Source: an uncultured Bacilli bacterium (GTDB taxonomy: Bacteria > Bacillota_I > Bacilli_A > RF39 > UBA660). From it: 64,000 nt of DNA. The notes beneath the pieces were generated by a model. It saw nothing but the letters and a program-made list of their open reading frames with translations, had not been told where the DNA came from and made no database searches. This document shows, piece after piece, positions 52,847-62,019 of the stretch (positions within the stretch are counted from its first letter, which is position 1; every line of letters starts with the position of its first letter). The position numbers and the translations under genes were made by a program. The DNA lies in the NCBI GenBank assembly GCA_934149105.1, contig CAKPDP010000004.1:62001-126000 (forward strand), written 5' to 3'.

Positions 52847-54103
52847 GTGAAAAAGAAAATTCCTTTAATAATTTTAGGGTTAATTCTTCTTTTAGTTTTA
52901 GTGATTTTTCTCATCTTTCTAGAGAAAAAAGAAAAATCTAAATTAACTCTTAACCTTGATCCTCAAGGCCAAACGACTAATCTTAGAAATATTGTTACCT
53001 ATAGTCATTATATAATTACCACTAAAACTAAAGCTATCTATGATAGTAATAAAAAAGAAATTGGTACCATCGAAAAAGGTACTGAGTTAATACTAGATTC
53101 TAATTATACAAGTGATCCCACTTACTATAAATTAGAAGAAACTTCTCTATATCTTACTAAAGATTCCATTGCTCCTTTAAAAGAATTATCCTCTACTAAA
53201 ACTAATACTGAATATAAAACTTATAAAAATTATTTACCTTATAACGAAAATATTTTAACTACCGATAACTATGAACTCTTAATAGATAATCAATCTAAAA
53301 TAACTTTAAAGTCTTCATCTTCTTATCCCATTATTATTAAAGATGAAGATAAATATGGACTAGAATTTAATAATCAATTATATTATCTTCCTAGTAAATA
53401 TGTAAGTAAAATTGAAGAGACTTCTAATACTGATAAGAATCCAGCTTCTTCCATAGCAGTCTTAAATTATCATTACACTATAAATAAAGAAGCCGGCGAA
53501 GACAAGCTATGTCGTCAGACAATTTGCATGGAAGATACTCAAGTAGAAGAAGAAATTAAATATTTAAAAGATAATAATTACTATGCTACAACTATGCGTG
53601 ATTTAGAACTTTACGTCAATAAAAAAATAAGATTACCGGAACATAGTGTTACTATAACTATCGATGATGGTTGGTTTGTTGCTAGAATGATTACTATTTT
53701 AGAAAAATATCAAACTATGGGAACCTTATTTCTAATCGGTAGTCTTGCTAGTCCTAATGATTATAAATCTAACTATCTAGAAATTCATTCCCATTCTTGG
53801 GATATGCATACTCCTAAAGTTTGTGAAGGATCTCATGGTGGTGCCATTCTCTGCTGGGATAAAGATAAAATACTAACTGATTTAAAAAAGAGTAGGGAAA
53901 GTCTTAATAATACCACCTATTTCTGTTATCCTTTCTATGAACATAATGATAGATCGAAAACTCTTCTTAAAGAAGCTGGCTTTACTATGGCTTTTATAGG
54001 AGGTAGTAGAAAAGTACGACCAGGAGATGATCCTTATAATTTAAGACGTTTCGAATTAGTTACTGGTACCACTCTTGAAGATATTAAAAATTTTGTGAGT
54101 TAG
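52847..54103 (+). CDS. Membrane-anchored polysaccharide deacetylase
   Basis: 418 residues, GTG start after AAGGAGG. N-terminal helix (about 5-25), an outside region (about 30-200) with SH3-like beta character, then a NodB-type CE4 domain (about 205-418): SVTITIDDGWFVARM with the Asp pair, EIHSHSWDMHTP with the metal-binding His pair, STYFCYPFYEHNDRSKTL-like arm and MAFIGGSRKVRPGDDPYNL with the RF...ELVTG end. Removes acetyl groups from wall glycan or surface polymer. Terminator follows. Confidence 0.85.
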   Translation: MKKKIPLIILGLILLLVLVIFLIFLEKKEKSKLTLNLDPQGQTTNLRNIVTYSHYIITTKTKAIYDSNKKEIGTIEKGTELILDSNYTSDPTYYKLEETSLYLTKDSIAPLKELSSTKTNTEYKTYKNYLPYNENILTTDNYELLIDNQSKITLKSSSSYPIIIKDEDKYGLEFNNQLYYLPSKYVSKIEETSNTDKNPASSIAVLNYHYTINKEAGEDKLCRQTICMEDTQVEEEIKYLKDNNYYATTMRDLELYVNKKIRLPEHSVTITIDDGWFVARMITILEKYQTMGTLFLIGSLASPNDYKSNYLEIHSHSWDMHTPKVCEGSHGGAILCWDKDKILTDLKKSRESLNNTTYFCYPFYEHNDRSKTLLKEAGFTMAFIGGSRKVRPGDDPYNLRRFELVTGTTLEDIKNFVS

Positions 54104-54122
54104 AGAAATCTAACTTTTTTTA
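54098..54122 (+). terminator. Terminator after the deacetylase gene
   Basis: AGTTAGA-GAAA-TCTAACT (stem 54098-54104 / 54109-54115) with a GNRA-type loop and a T run. Confidence 0.85.
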
Positions 54123-54161
54123 CATTTCTTATTAGAATATTTTCGAACTTCCTCTAATTTA

Positions 54162-54191
54162 TTTACATCAAACCCCTTAATATGTTAAAAT
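54162..54191 (+). promoter_or_regulatory. Promoter of the WecA/TagO-type gene
   Basis: TTTACA (54162-54167), 18-base spacer, TGTTAAAAT with TAAAAT at 54186-54191, 22 bases before the ATG; SD GAGGTG. Confidence 0.65.
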
Positions 54192-54213
54192 ATTACCAAG
54201 AAGAGGTGTTTAA

Positions 54214-55257
54214 ATGATATCACTAGAAAAAGTTATATTAATGGTTCTAATTCCCTTAGTCTTTAATTTATTCTTTACACCTGTTGTAAGAATAATTGCT
54301 AAACATATAGGAGCCATGGATATCCCTAATGAAAGAAAAATCCATAAGAAACCAATTCCCCGTTTGGGTGGCTTAGGTATGTATTGTAGTTTTCTCTTGG
54401 GATATATGTTTTTTGGAAAAGAATCTATTCAGATGAATTCTATTCTAATCGGTAGTTCTCTTATAATTATTACTGGTATTATTGATGATATAAAGCCTAT
54501 CCCAGCTCGTTATAAATTTTTAGGCCAGCTAGCGGCCGCTACCGTTGTTGCCTGTTATGGTAATATTCTCTTAAGAGATATTAGTGCCTTTGGCCTTTAT
54601 GTTAATTTTGGCTTTTTATCTTATCCTATTACCATTCTCTTTATTGTTTCCGTTATTAATTGTATCAATCTTATTGATGGTTTAGATGGCTTAGCAGGTG
54701 GTATTTCCTCTATTTATTTCCTAACAATAGGTATTATAGCTCTTATGTTAAATAATTCTAATGGTCTAGATATCATTTTAACCTTTGTTATGTTAGGAGC
54801 TACTTTAGGTTTTCTATATCATAATTTTAATCCAGCCTCTATTTTTATGGGCGACTCTGGGAGTATGTTTTTAGGCTACATGATCGCTGTTATCGCCTTA
54901 CTAGGCTTTAAAAATGTTACCTTAACTTCTTTCATTATTCCTATTCTTCTTTTAGCCGTTCCTATTATGGATACTTTACTAGCTATTATCAGAAGAATAA
55001 TCAATCATAAACCTATTGCCATGCCCGATAAAAATCATTTGCATCATCAATTTCTAAAAATGAATTTTTCTCAGAAAACCACCGTTTTAATTATCTATCT
55101 TATCGACTTCCTTTTTGCCGCTTCTTCAATTATCTATGTCTTAGGTGATAGTGTCATGGGAATTGTTATCTACATTATCCTCTTCATTATTGTTACTATT
55201 TTAATCTATAAAACTGATATTATTTTTGATCATTCTAAACAAAAAAACAATAAGTAA
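54214..55257 (+). CDS. tagO: Undecaprenyl-phosphate GlcNAc-1-phosphate transferase (WecA/TagO type)
   Basis: 347 residues, about ten membrane segments. Puts the first sugar phosphate on undecaprenyl phosphate, starting wall-polymer assembly. Motifs: DIPNERKIHKKPIPRLGGLG (about 37-56), GIIDDIKPIPARYKFLGQL with the DD pair, NCINLIDGLDGLAGG with the catalytic Asp, GDSGSMFLGY and the MPDKNHLHHQFLK loop. It closes the polysaccharide region and probably supplies the primer used by the rhamnosyltransferase. Confidence 0.93.
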   Translation: MISLEKVILMVLIPLVFNLFFTPVVRIIAKHIGAMDIPNERKIHKKPIPRLGGLGMYCSFLLGYMFFGKESIQMNSILIGSSLIIITGIIDDIKPIPARYKFLGQLAAATVVACYGNILLRDISAFGLYVNFGFLSYPITILFIVSVINCINLIDGLDGLAGGISSIYFLTIGIIALMLNNSNGLDIILTFVMLGATLGFLYHNFNPASIFMGDSGSMFLGYMIAVIALLGFKNVTLTSFIIPILLLAVPIMDTLLAIIRRIINHKPIAMPDKNHLHHQFLKMNFSQKTTVLIIYLIDFLFAASSIIYVLGDSVMGIVIYIILFIIVTILIYKTDIIFDHSKQKNNK

Positions 55258-55282
55258 CCATCTTTGAAACTTATTGTTTTTT
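55243..55282 (+). terminator. Terminator after tagO
   Basis: AAAAACAATAAGT (55243-55255) pairs with ACTTATTGTTTTT (55269-55281); the stop codon lies inside and a T run ends it. The A run at the other end could also serve the convergent gpsA. Confidence 0.8.
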
Positions 55283-55332
55283 ATTACTTCTCTCTATATT
55301 ATTTGAGAGCTTTAGACTCCCTTCATTAGAAG

Positions 55333-56250
55333 TTATTTCTTTAAATATTCTTTAAATTTCTCTAAACTATCTCCCTTATAAAAAATATCCTCCAAAATAT
55401 TGATAATTTCCCAGTGAATATTCTTTTTTCTTAATAATTCTTGAACTTCACCTAAAGTAAAATATCCCTCAACTGTATTATTATTTAAATACTCCTGATA
55501 ATTATCTTCTCTTCCTCTAACTACTCCTAAAGAATAATTTCTACTCTTACAAGAAGTCGTTGTAAGAAGTAAATCTCCAATTCCTGCCAAACTAAATATT
55601 GTCTCTTTCTTACCACCAATTACTAAAAGAATGTTAGATAATTCTCCTATAATTCTTGTTAAATATTTATATCTAGTTGTTTCTGGATAACCCATTCCTT
55701 CAATAATTCCCGTACTAATAGCAATTACATTCTTTATCGCTCCACAAAATTCTATTCCTAAAATATCTTCCTTGATTTCTAGTTTAAAATACTCTGTTTC
55801 TAGTAAATCTTTAACCTTAAGGCCTAATTCTTTTCTACGACATCCTACCGTCACAGCGGCCGGTATTTCTTTTTCTAAATCTGTTGCAAAAGTAGGCCCT
55901 GATATAACAACTATATTATCTGTTTCTAATTCTAAACTAACAATCTCTTCGATAAATCTTCCTCCATTAACTATTCCTTTAGAAGCAATAACTACTATCT
56001 GGAAGTTATAATATTGCTTAAATTCTTGCATTACTTCCTCGATAAAACTACTAGGAATAGCAATAATTATCAAATCATTTTTAGAAATCTCTTCCAAAGA
56101 AGTTGTAAATTCTCTAGTCTTATATTTTTCTCTTAATGCTAAAACCTCATTTTCGAATTTGCTCCACATTGTAATTCGATAGTTCTTTTGTTCCCATATC
56201 TTTGCTAAAGCTAAACCATAAGCTCCACAACCAATAAATCCAATTTTCAT
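55333..56250 (-). CDS. gpsA: Glycerol-3-phosphate dehydrogenase [NAD(P)+]
   Basis: 305 residues, slightly shorter than usual (about 330). Makes sn-glycerol-3-P from DHAP for phospholipids and teichoic acids. KIGFIGCGAYGLALAKIWEQ (2-21) nucleotide loop, IIAIPSSFIEEV, IASKGIVNGGRFIEE, VVISGPTFATDLEKEIPAAV, and the catalytic-Lys region EFCGAIKNVIAISTGIIEGM, then LAGIGDLLLTTTSCKSRNYS. Its start overlaps the stop of the DUF192 gene by 4 bases. Confidence 0.95.
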   Translation of the reverse strand: MKIGFIGCGAYGLALAKIWEQKNYRITMWSKFENEVLALREKYKTREFTTSLEEISKNDLIIIAIPSSFIEEVMQEFKQYYNFQIVVIASKGIVNGGRFIEEIVSLELETDNIVVISGPTFATDLEKEIPAAVTVGCRRKELGLKVKDLLETEYFKLEIKEDILGIEFCGAIKNVIAISTGIIEGMGYPETTRYKYLTRIIGELSNILLVIGGKKETIFSLAGIGDLLLTTTSCKSRNYSLGVVRGREDNYQEYLNNNTVEGYFTLGEVQELLRKKNIHWEIINILEDIFYKGDSLEKFKEYLKK

Positions 56251-56564
56251 TTAATCACCTCTACATAATCACCTATTTTAATATCAAAATAATTACTAGG
56301 AGTTTCTATAACACTATAAACTCCCATTTTTGGAAGAATTATTCTTCTTTTACCTAATTCTGCATAATATTTTATAACTTTATAATCCTTATCACACATA
56401 ATAACATCTATCTTTTCCTTCATAAAAAAAGTATGGATACTATTACAGTGCCTAAATAATAAAGCTCTATCTATATTTTTACAAAACATAAATCCCTTAA
56501 GTCTTTTCATAAAACTAAGACAATCTTCTAATTCTATTATTTTATCTTTATATTTAAGTTGCAT
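56247..56564 (-). CDS. DUF192 family protein
   Basis: 105 residues, minus strand. DUF192 pattern: CLSFMKRLKGFMFCKNID (the R..GLMf start), ALLFRHCNSIHTFFMKEKID (usually W/F-M-K-N) and VIMCDKDYKVIKYYAELG (DvvFld..g.Vv). Ends in a predicted strand DIKIGDYVEVIK. No signal peptide, unlike many DUF192 proteins. Function unknown. Coupled to gpsA by ATGA overlap. Confidence 0.78.
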   Translation of the reverse strand: MQLKYKDKIIELEDCLSFMKRLKGFMFCKNIDRALLFRHCNSIHTFFMKEKIDVIMCDKDYKVIKYYAELGKRRIILPKMGVYSVIETPSNYFDIKIGDYVEVIK

Positions 56565-56625
56565 TCTACCACCTTTTTAAATTATACTAAAGATCTGTAT
56601 CCTGGTCAAATCTAAGTTAATTTTC

Positions 56626-56654
56626 TAGACATCCTTTCTATTCCTTGTTATAAT
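56626..56654 (+). promoter_or_regulatory. Promoter of ligA
   Basis: TAGACA (56626-56631), 17-base spacer, TGTTATAAT with TATAAT at 56649-56654; GGTGAT precedes the ATG at 56690. Confidence 0.75.
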
Positions 56655-56689
56655 TAACATAAATAAATAACTAAATAAAGGGTGATAAT

Positions 56690-58687
56690 ATGAACTACCA
56701 ACAAGCTAGCAAAAGAATAGAAGAATTAACTAAAATTCTTGATCAAGCAAATTATGATTATTATATTAAAGATAATCCCACTATAACCGATCAAGAATTT
56801 GATAAATATTTAAAAGAATTAGAAACTTTAGAATTAGAATATCCTGATTTAAAGAAAGATACTAGTCCTACTAATAGAGTAGGGGGAGATGTTATTTCTT
56901 CCTTTGCCAAAGTTGAACATACCATTCCTATGCTTTCTATTAGTGATGTTTTTAATGAAGAAGAAATAATTTCTTTTGATAGTAAAATTCAAAAAGAAGG
57001 CTATCATCCTTTCTATGTTTGTGAATTAAAAATAGATGGTCTCTCTGTTTCTTTAAAATATGTTCATGGTAAGTTGGAACGAGCATCTACCAGAGGTAAT
57101 GGAACTACCGGAGATGATATAACTAATAATGCTAAAACTATTAAGACTATTCCTTTGGATCTCCATCAAGATATAGATATTGAAGTGCGTGGCGAAATCT
57201 ACATGAGTAAAAAAGTTTTAGCCAAATTAAATAACGAGCGTGCCGAAAAAGGATTGCCTCTTCTTCAAAATTGCCGTAATGCTGCTTCGGGTTCTATTAA
57301 ACAATTAGATAGTAAAATATGTGCTGAACGTGAACTAGAATGTTTTATCTATCATCTTCCTAATCCTTTAGACTATGGTCTAAAAACTCACAGTGAAGCC
57401 CTAGAATTCATGCATAATCTTGGTTTTCGTACTAACCCTAATAATAGAGTTGTCTCAAGTATTCAAGAAATTTTATCTTTTATCACTGAAAAAAATCAAG
57501 AAAGAAAATCCCTACCTTACGATATTGATGGTGTCGTAATCAAGGTTGACGATCTCCTAACACAGCAAAAACTAGGCTATACTTCCAAGTATCCTCGCTG
57601 GTGTATTGCCTACAAATTCCCTCCAGAAGTCGCTTTAACGAGATTGATTGATATTATCTTTACTGTCGGTAGAACTGGTCAAATAACTCCTAATGCCGTT
57701 CTAGAGCCTGTTCTTGTCGCCGGCTCCACTATCAAAAGAGCAACTCTTCATAATGAAGATTATGTTGTAAGTAAAGATATAAGAATAGGGGATATCGTTG
57801 CCATTCACAAAGCTGGAGATATTATTCCTTCTGTCGATTATCCTGTTAAAGAACGTCGAACTGGTTCCGAAAAACTATTTGTTATGTTAGATAAATGTCC
57901 TATTTGTGGTACTAAAATAGAAAGAAAAGAGCAAGAAGCCGATTACTTTTGTCCTAATCCTCAGTGCCCTGCTCGTAATGTTGAAAATCTTATCCACTTT
58001 GCTAGTCGCGAAGCCATGAATATTGAAGGTCTAGGAGAAAGTGTTGTCGAAGATTTCTATAATTATGGCTTTTTAAAAACCATCCTAGATATTTATAATT
58101 TTGATAGTTATAAAGATAAATTAATTCAATACGAAGGTTATGGTTCCAAAAGCCTTACCAATCTAAGCAAAGCTATCGAAAATAGTAAAACCAATTCCTT
58201 AGAAAGATTAATCTTTGGACTTGGCATAAAACAAGTTGGAAGCAAAACTGCTAAAATTTTAGCCAAAAAATTTAAAACAATGACTAATCTTCAAAATGCT
58301 GCTTATGAAGAATTAGTAGAAATACCTGATATTGGTCCTATTATTGCTCAAAATATAACTACTTATTTTCAAAATCCTGATAATATTCATATTTTAGAAG
58401 AATTAAAAAAACTAAATGTTAATATGACTTATCAAAATTCTAACGAAGTTGCCAAAGATGATTTTGATGGTAAAACCTTTGTTTTAACAGGAACTCTAAA
58501 TTCTATAACCCGTGATAAAGCCACTGAATTAATTGAAAATTGTGGTGGTAAAGTAAGTGGTTCCGTCAGTAAAAAGACCAGTGCCGTTATCGTTGGTGAT
58601 AACCCTGGTAGTAAATATGATAAAGCCGTCTCCTTACAAATACCGATTTGGACTGAAGATGAATTTTTAACTAGAATTGAAAATTAA
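56690..58687 (+). CDS. ligA: NAD-dependent DNA ligase
   Basis: 665 residues, full length. Joins nicks in replication and repair. Domain Ia start with the NAD-binding YYIKDNPTITDQEFDKYLKE; adenylation motif CELKIDGLSVSLKY with catalytic Lys114; RGNGTTGDDITNN; DIDGVVIKVDDL; OB domain GRTGQITPNAVLEPVLVAGS; Cys4 zinc finger (CPICGTKIERKEQEADYFCP to NPQCPAR, about 403-427); HhH repeats (about 445-580) and a C-terminal BRCT domain (about 590-665). Convergent with the next gene, overlapping it by 21 bases. Confidence 0.97.
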   Translation: MNYQQASKRIEELTKILDQANYDYYIKDNPTITDQEFDKYLKELETLELEYPDLKKDTSPTNRVGGDVISSFAKVEHTIPMLSISDVFNEEEIISFDSKIQKEGYHPFYVCELKIDGLSVSLKYVHGKLERASTRGNGTTGDDITNNAKTIKTIPLDLHQDIDIEVRGEIYMSKKVLAKLNNERAEKGLPLLQNCRNAASGSIKQLDSKICAERELECFIYHLPNPLDYGLKTHSEALEFMHNLGFRTNPNNRVVSSIQEILSFITEKNQERKSLPYDIDGVVIKVDDLLTQQKLGYTSKYPRWCIAYKFPPEVALTRLIDIIFTVGRTGQITPNAVLEPVLVAGSTIKRATLHNEDYVVSKDIRIGDIVAIHKAGDIIPSVDYPVKERRTGSEKLFVMLDKCPICGTKIERKEQEADYFCPNPQCPARNVENLIHFASREAMNIEGLGESVVEDFYNYGFLKTILDIYNFDSYKDKLIQYEGYGSKSLTNLSKAIENSKTNSLERLIFGLGIKQVGSKTAKILAKKFKTMTNLQNAAYEELVEIPDIGPIIAQNITTYFQNPDNIHILEELKKLNVNMTYQNSNEVAKDDFDGKTFVLTGTLNSITRDKATELIENCGGKVSGSVSKKTSAVIVGDNPGSKYDKAVSLQIPIWTEDEFLTRIEN

Positions 58688-59299
58688 AGATACATTATCA
58701 CAAATATAATAAATATCCCCGTAATTTAATTCTTGCTTACTTTTAATGGTATAAAGAAATAGCTTCTTTATACCATTATATTTTTTATAAAACAATTTAT
58801 TTGCCACAATAATATTACCCTTTGTTTTCATCTTTTTAATTGAAATATATCCCACTTTATAATTATTCTTTAAATAATTTAAAACTCTTTCATTAAAAGA
58901 TATAAAATAAATATTATTTCTATCTTTAGGTAAATATTCTTTAATAATCTTGGCCATTATTTTAGCATTTCTATAACACTTAATCTCTATAAGTAACATC
59001 TTCTTAGTCTTAATATCTAAAATCTTGTCTAAAGTTGCTATTGTCTGAATATTCTTTTTGCTTCCATAATTATATTTTCTAAGTTCTTCTAAAGTCATTT
59101 TTTCAACCATTCCTTGACCATTACTAGTTCTATTTATAAAATAATCATGGATAATAACTAACTTTTTATCTTTAGTTAAATGAATATCAAATTCTATTCC
59201 TTCTAGATCTTTAGAATTAATTCCCCGGCATAAAGCTCTATACGTATTTTCTTTTATATCCTTATCAAAATATCCTCTATGAGCAATAATTTTCATCAT
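58667..59299 (-). CDS. Glycerophosphodiester phosphodiesterase family protein
   Basis: 210 residues, minus strand. GDPD TIM-barrel: MKIIAHRGYFDKDIKENTYRA (catalytic His-Arg and Glu-Asn), EGIEFDIHLTKDKKLVIIHD (ED.H and second His region), INRTSNGQGMVEKMTLEELR, and KKMLLIEIKCYRNAK (E.K). The C-terminal half is short and Lys-rich. Releases glycerol-3-P from glycerophosphodiesters. ATG 59296 is an alternative start. A minus-strand TATAAT lies directly before the ATG. Confidence 0.85.
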   Translation of the reverse strand: MMKIIAHRGYFDKDIKENTYRALCRGINSKDLEGIEFDIHLTKDKKLVIIHDYFINRTSNGQGMVEKMTLEELRKYNYGSKKNIQTIATLDKILDIKTKKMLLIEIKCYRNAKIMAKIIKEYLPKDRNNIYFISFNERVLNYLKNNYKVGYISIKKMKTKGNIIVANKLFYKKYNGIKKLFLYTIKSKQELNYGDIYYICDNVSLIFNSS

Positions 59300-59329
59300 A
59301 TTATATAGTATTCCTACTTCTTCCTTAAA

Positions 59330-59358
59330 TTTACATTTATCTAATTATTTGTTATAAT
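59330..59358 (+). promoter_or_regulatory. Promoter of mutL
   Basis: TTTACA (59330-59335), 17-base spacer, TGTTATAAT with TATAAT at 59353-59358; AGGTGAT precedes the ATG at 59377. Confidence 0.8.
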
Positions 59359-59376
59359 AATGAAGCAGGTGATGAT

Positions 59377-61173
59377 ATGTCTAAAATCAAAGTTATGAGT
59401 GAGAATTTAGCCAACAAAATAGCCGCTGGCGAAGTAGTAGAAAAATGCGTCTCCATAGTTAAAGAATTAGTTGAGAATAGTATTGATGCTAAAAGTACGG
59501 AAATAAAGATTTATTTAAAAGAAGCTGGACTTCGAGAAATTAAAATTATAGATAATGGTCTAGGTATGGATAAAACAGATGCTGAATTGGCCTTTCAAAG
59601 GCATGCCACCAGTAAATTATATGATGATGACGATTTATTCTTTATTAAATCCTTAGGTTTCCGTGGTGAAGCCCTTCCTTCTATCGCAGCCGTTAGTGAT
59701 GTTGTTTTAAAAACTTGTCAGAATGATGTTGGCACCATGATCCATATTAAAGGTGGTACAATCTTAGAAAATACTAGTAGTGAATTACGTCAAGGAACCA
59801 TGCTAATTATTACCAACTTATTCTATAATACTCCCGCTCGTCTTAAACATCTGTCTAGCCCTTACAGTGAATTAGCTAGTGTCGTTGATTATATAAATAA
59901 AATGGCCCTTTCTTATCCTAATGTAAAATTTTTATTATCTAATGATGATAAAGAACTATTAAATACTGATGGTTCTGGTAATTTATTAAAAGTAATTAAA
60001 TCTATTTATGGGCTTGAAGTTACTAAAAGAATGCTTCCTGTTACTGGCGAAAACTACGAATATAAAATAACTGGTTATATCTCTATGCCCGAAGTTAGTA
60101 GGGCTAGTAGAAATTATATGACTACTATTGTTAATGGTCGTGTTATTAAAAATGTCCTTCTAAATAAGACTATTAATGAAGCATATTCTAAATATAAAGA
60201 AGATACTAGATATCCTATTGTTGTTTTAATAATTGAAACCGATCCTAGTTTGATCGATGTTAATATTCACCCTTCTAAATTAGATATTAAATTCAGTAAT
60301 TTTGATGATTTAAGAGATCTAATCTTTCATATGATCGATGATGTCATCTCTAAAAAATTACTAATTCCTAAAATTGAAACTAAGCAAGAAGAAGTAACTG
60401 TTCCTAATTATGAAAATCTTACTCTTAATCTAGAAAGAGAAGTAGTAAAAGATAAAGATATAGCCTATCATCAAGAATACCAAGCTAAATTGTCTAATAT
60501 TATTAATATGAATGATGAAGAAAATCCTGATTTGTCTTCTTTAATAGAGGAAGATCAAACTAATCATACTGAAGATTTACTAGAAGAAAAACTTCCTGAA
60601 TTATATCCTGTTGGCTTAGCCCTTGGTACTTATATGGTCTGTCAAAATGATACGGGAGTTTATTTAATCGATCAGCATGCTGCTCAAGAAAGAATAAATT
60701 ACGAAAAATATTCTTATCTCTTATCTCATCCTAATCATAATACTATTGGTAGTATCGTTCCGTTTGTTATCGAATTACCTACCAAAGATTATCTGATTCT
60801 TAAAAATAATCAAGATATTTTAACCAAATTGGATATTGAAACCGAAGAATTCGGTCAATCATCTTTTCGAATTATCAGTCATCCTACTTGGTTTCCTAAA
60901 GGTAAAGAAGAACTAATTATTAAAAATATTTTTGAAACTATCCTTAAAGAAGAAAAGAATTTTAATTTAGCAAAATTTATCGATCATGTTGCGGCCACTA
61001 TGGCCTGCAAGGCTAGTATCAAGGGAAATACTAGAATTACTAGTGAAGATATGGAAAGTATAATTGGCCAGCTCCGTCAATGTAAAAATCCCTTTAATTG
61101 TCCTCACGGAAGGCCAACAATCATTCACTTTACTATCTATGAATTAGAAAAAATGTTCCATCGTAGCATTTAA
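59377..61173 (+). CDS. mutL: DNA mismatch repair protein MutL
   Basis: 598 residues. GHKL ATPase N-terminus: IAAGEVVEKCVSIVKELVEN then SIDA (motif I), IIDNGLGMDKTDAELAFQRH, ATSKLYDDDDLF, LGFRGEALPSIAAVS and LFYNTPARLKHL. The C-terminal dimer domain has the endonuclease site DQHAAQERINYEKY, plus ACKASIKGN and CPHGRPT, so this is the nicking type of MutL found in bacteria without MutH. MutS is not within the window; it normally lies just upstream, here replaced by the GDPD gene. Confidence 0.97.
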   Translation: MSKIKVMSENLANKIAAGEVVEKCVSIVKELVENSIDAKSTEIKIYLKEAGLREIKIIDNGLGMDKTDAELAFQRHATSKLYDDDDLFFIKSLGFRGEALPSIAAVSDVVLKTCQNDVGTMIHIKGGTILENTSSELRQGTMLIITNLFYNTPARLKHLSSPYSELASVVDYINKMALSYPNVKFLLSNDDKELLNTDGSGNLLKVIKSIYGLEVTKRMLPVTGENYEYKITGYISMPEVSRASRNYMTTIVNGRVIKNVLLNKTINEAYSKYKEDTRYPIVVLIIETDPSLIDVNIHPSKLDIKFSNFDDLRDLIFHMIDDVISKKLLIPKIETKQEEVTVPNYENLTLNLEREVVKDKDIAYHQEYQAKLSNIINMNDEENPDLSSLIEEDQTNHTEDLLEEKLPELYPVGLALGTYMVCQNDTGVYLIDQHAAQERINYEKYSYLLSHPNHNTIGSIVPFVIELPTKDYLILKNNQDILTKLDIETEEFGQSSFRIISHPTWFPKGKEELIIKNIFETILKEEKNFNLAKFIDHVAATMACKASIKGNTRITSEDMESIIGQLRQCKNPFNCPHGRPTIIHFTIYELEKMFHRSI

Positions 61174-61200
61174 TTTAACATTTAAAGGGAGATTTTAATT

Positions 61201-61764
61201 ATGAATTCTTACTTACAAAGTAACACTCGAGGTCAAAACTATTTAAAAACAAATTTAACTAATTTATATAATTATCTTCAATCTTTAACAATCCCCACTA
61301 ATTCTCCATATCTTTTCTTTTTAGAATGTAAACCTCAAGAGTTAAATCTTGGCTTAAAATTAATAGAAAGTGGGGAAGTTTTAACTAACTATAATCTAAA
61401 ATTTCTAAGATGTAATATTCCTGTTTATAACTATCTAGCCTTATCGCTTATTTTCCAAGATATATTCTATGGTCGTAAAATTTATTATGATAGTCATACT
61501 CACGAATTATATAATAGCACTCACTGTTCTCACACTAGTGTAGCTTTTCAAAATCCCGATTTAGAAAATTTAGCCTTAAATTTTGTAACCCTTTGTAATA
61601 CTCGCTTTGACGATCATAGTTCTTTCTCTGAACAACAAATTGATATTAAACTTCAAGAATTATTAGATCAAAGCGCTGACAATAACTTTGACCCCTTTAG
61701 AGAAAAATCTCGTCGTACCAAGAGTTATTTAACTAAAATAAAAAGACTAAAGTTCCAAAAATAA
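61201..61764 (+). CDS. Unknown protein, first of a related pair
   Basis: 187 residues, no signal or membrane segment. N-terminus YLKTNLTNLYNYLQSLTIPT; middle VYNYLALSLIFQDIFYGRKI then YYDSHTHELYNSTHCSH; C-terminus basic (KSRRTKSYLTKIKRLKFQK). It shares the spaced pattern Y.YL.L.L...IF....YD..TH.L.N..H with the gene at 62020, so the two look like diverged duplicates. AAAGGGAG precedes the ATG. Lies in the mutL-miaA interval. Family not recognised. Confidence 0.6.
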   Translation: MNSYLQSNTRGQNYLKTNLTNLYNYLQSLTIPTNSPYLFFLECKPQELNLGLKLIESGEVLTNYNLKFLRCNIPVYNYLALSLIFQDIFYGRKIYYDSHTHELYNSTHCSHTSVAFQNPDLENLALNFVTLCNTRFDDHSSFSEQQIDIKLQELLDQSADNNFDPFREKSRRTKSYLTKIKRLKFQK

Positions 61765-61869
61765 TTAAGTAGTAAAATAGCAGCAAATATTAGAAAAAAA
61801 CAATAGAAAGTTGATAATTATTAAATAAAAAATAGTAACTTTTCTTTTACTAATTTAATTAATTATCTA

Positions 61870-62016
61870 TTGAGGATCAAACTAATATTTAATTTAGAAA
61901 CTACAATTATAAATTTATATAACACTTTACAAGAAGAAACTAATTCCTCAAATCATCTTTCTAAATTTAAAACTAAAACTTTACCTCAAGTAAACTCTTA
62001 CAGAAAGGAAGTATAA
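61870..62016 (+). pseudogene. Possible remnant of a third related gene
   Basis: An open stretch (TTG at 61870 to TAA at 62014-62016, 48 residues) contains NLETTIINLYNTLQEETNSS, which resembles YLKTNLTNLYNYLQSLTIPT at the N-terminus of the gene at 61201. There is no SD. Weak evidence for a broken copy between the two intact relatives. Confidence 0.3.
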
Positions 62017-62019
62017 ATA

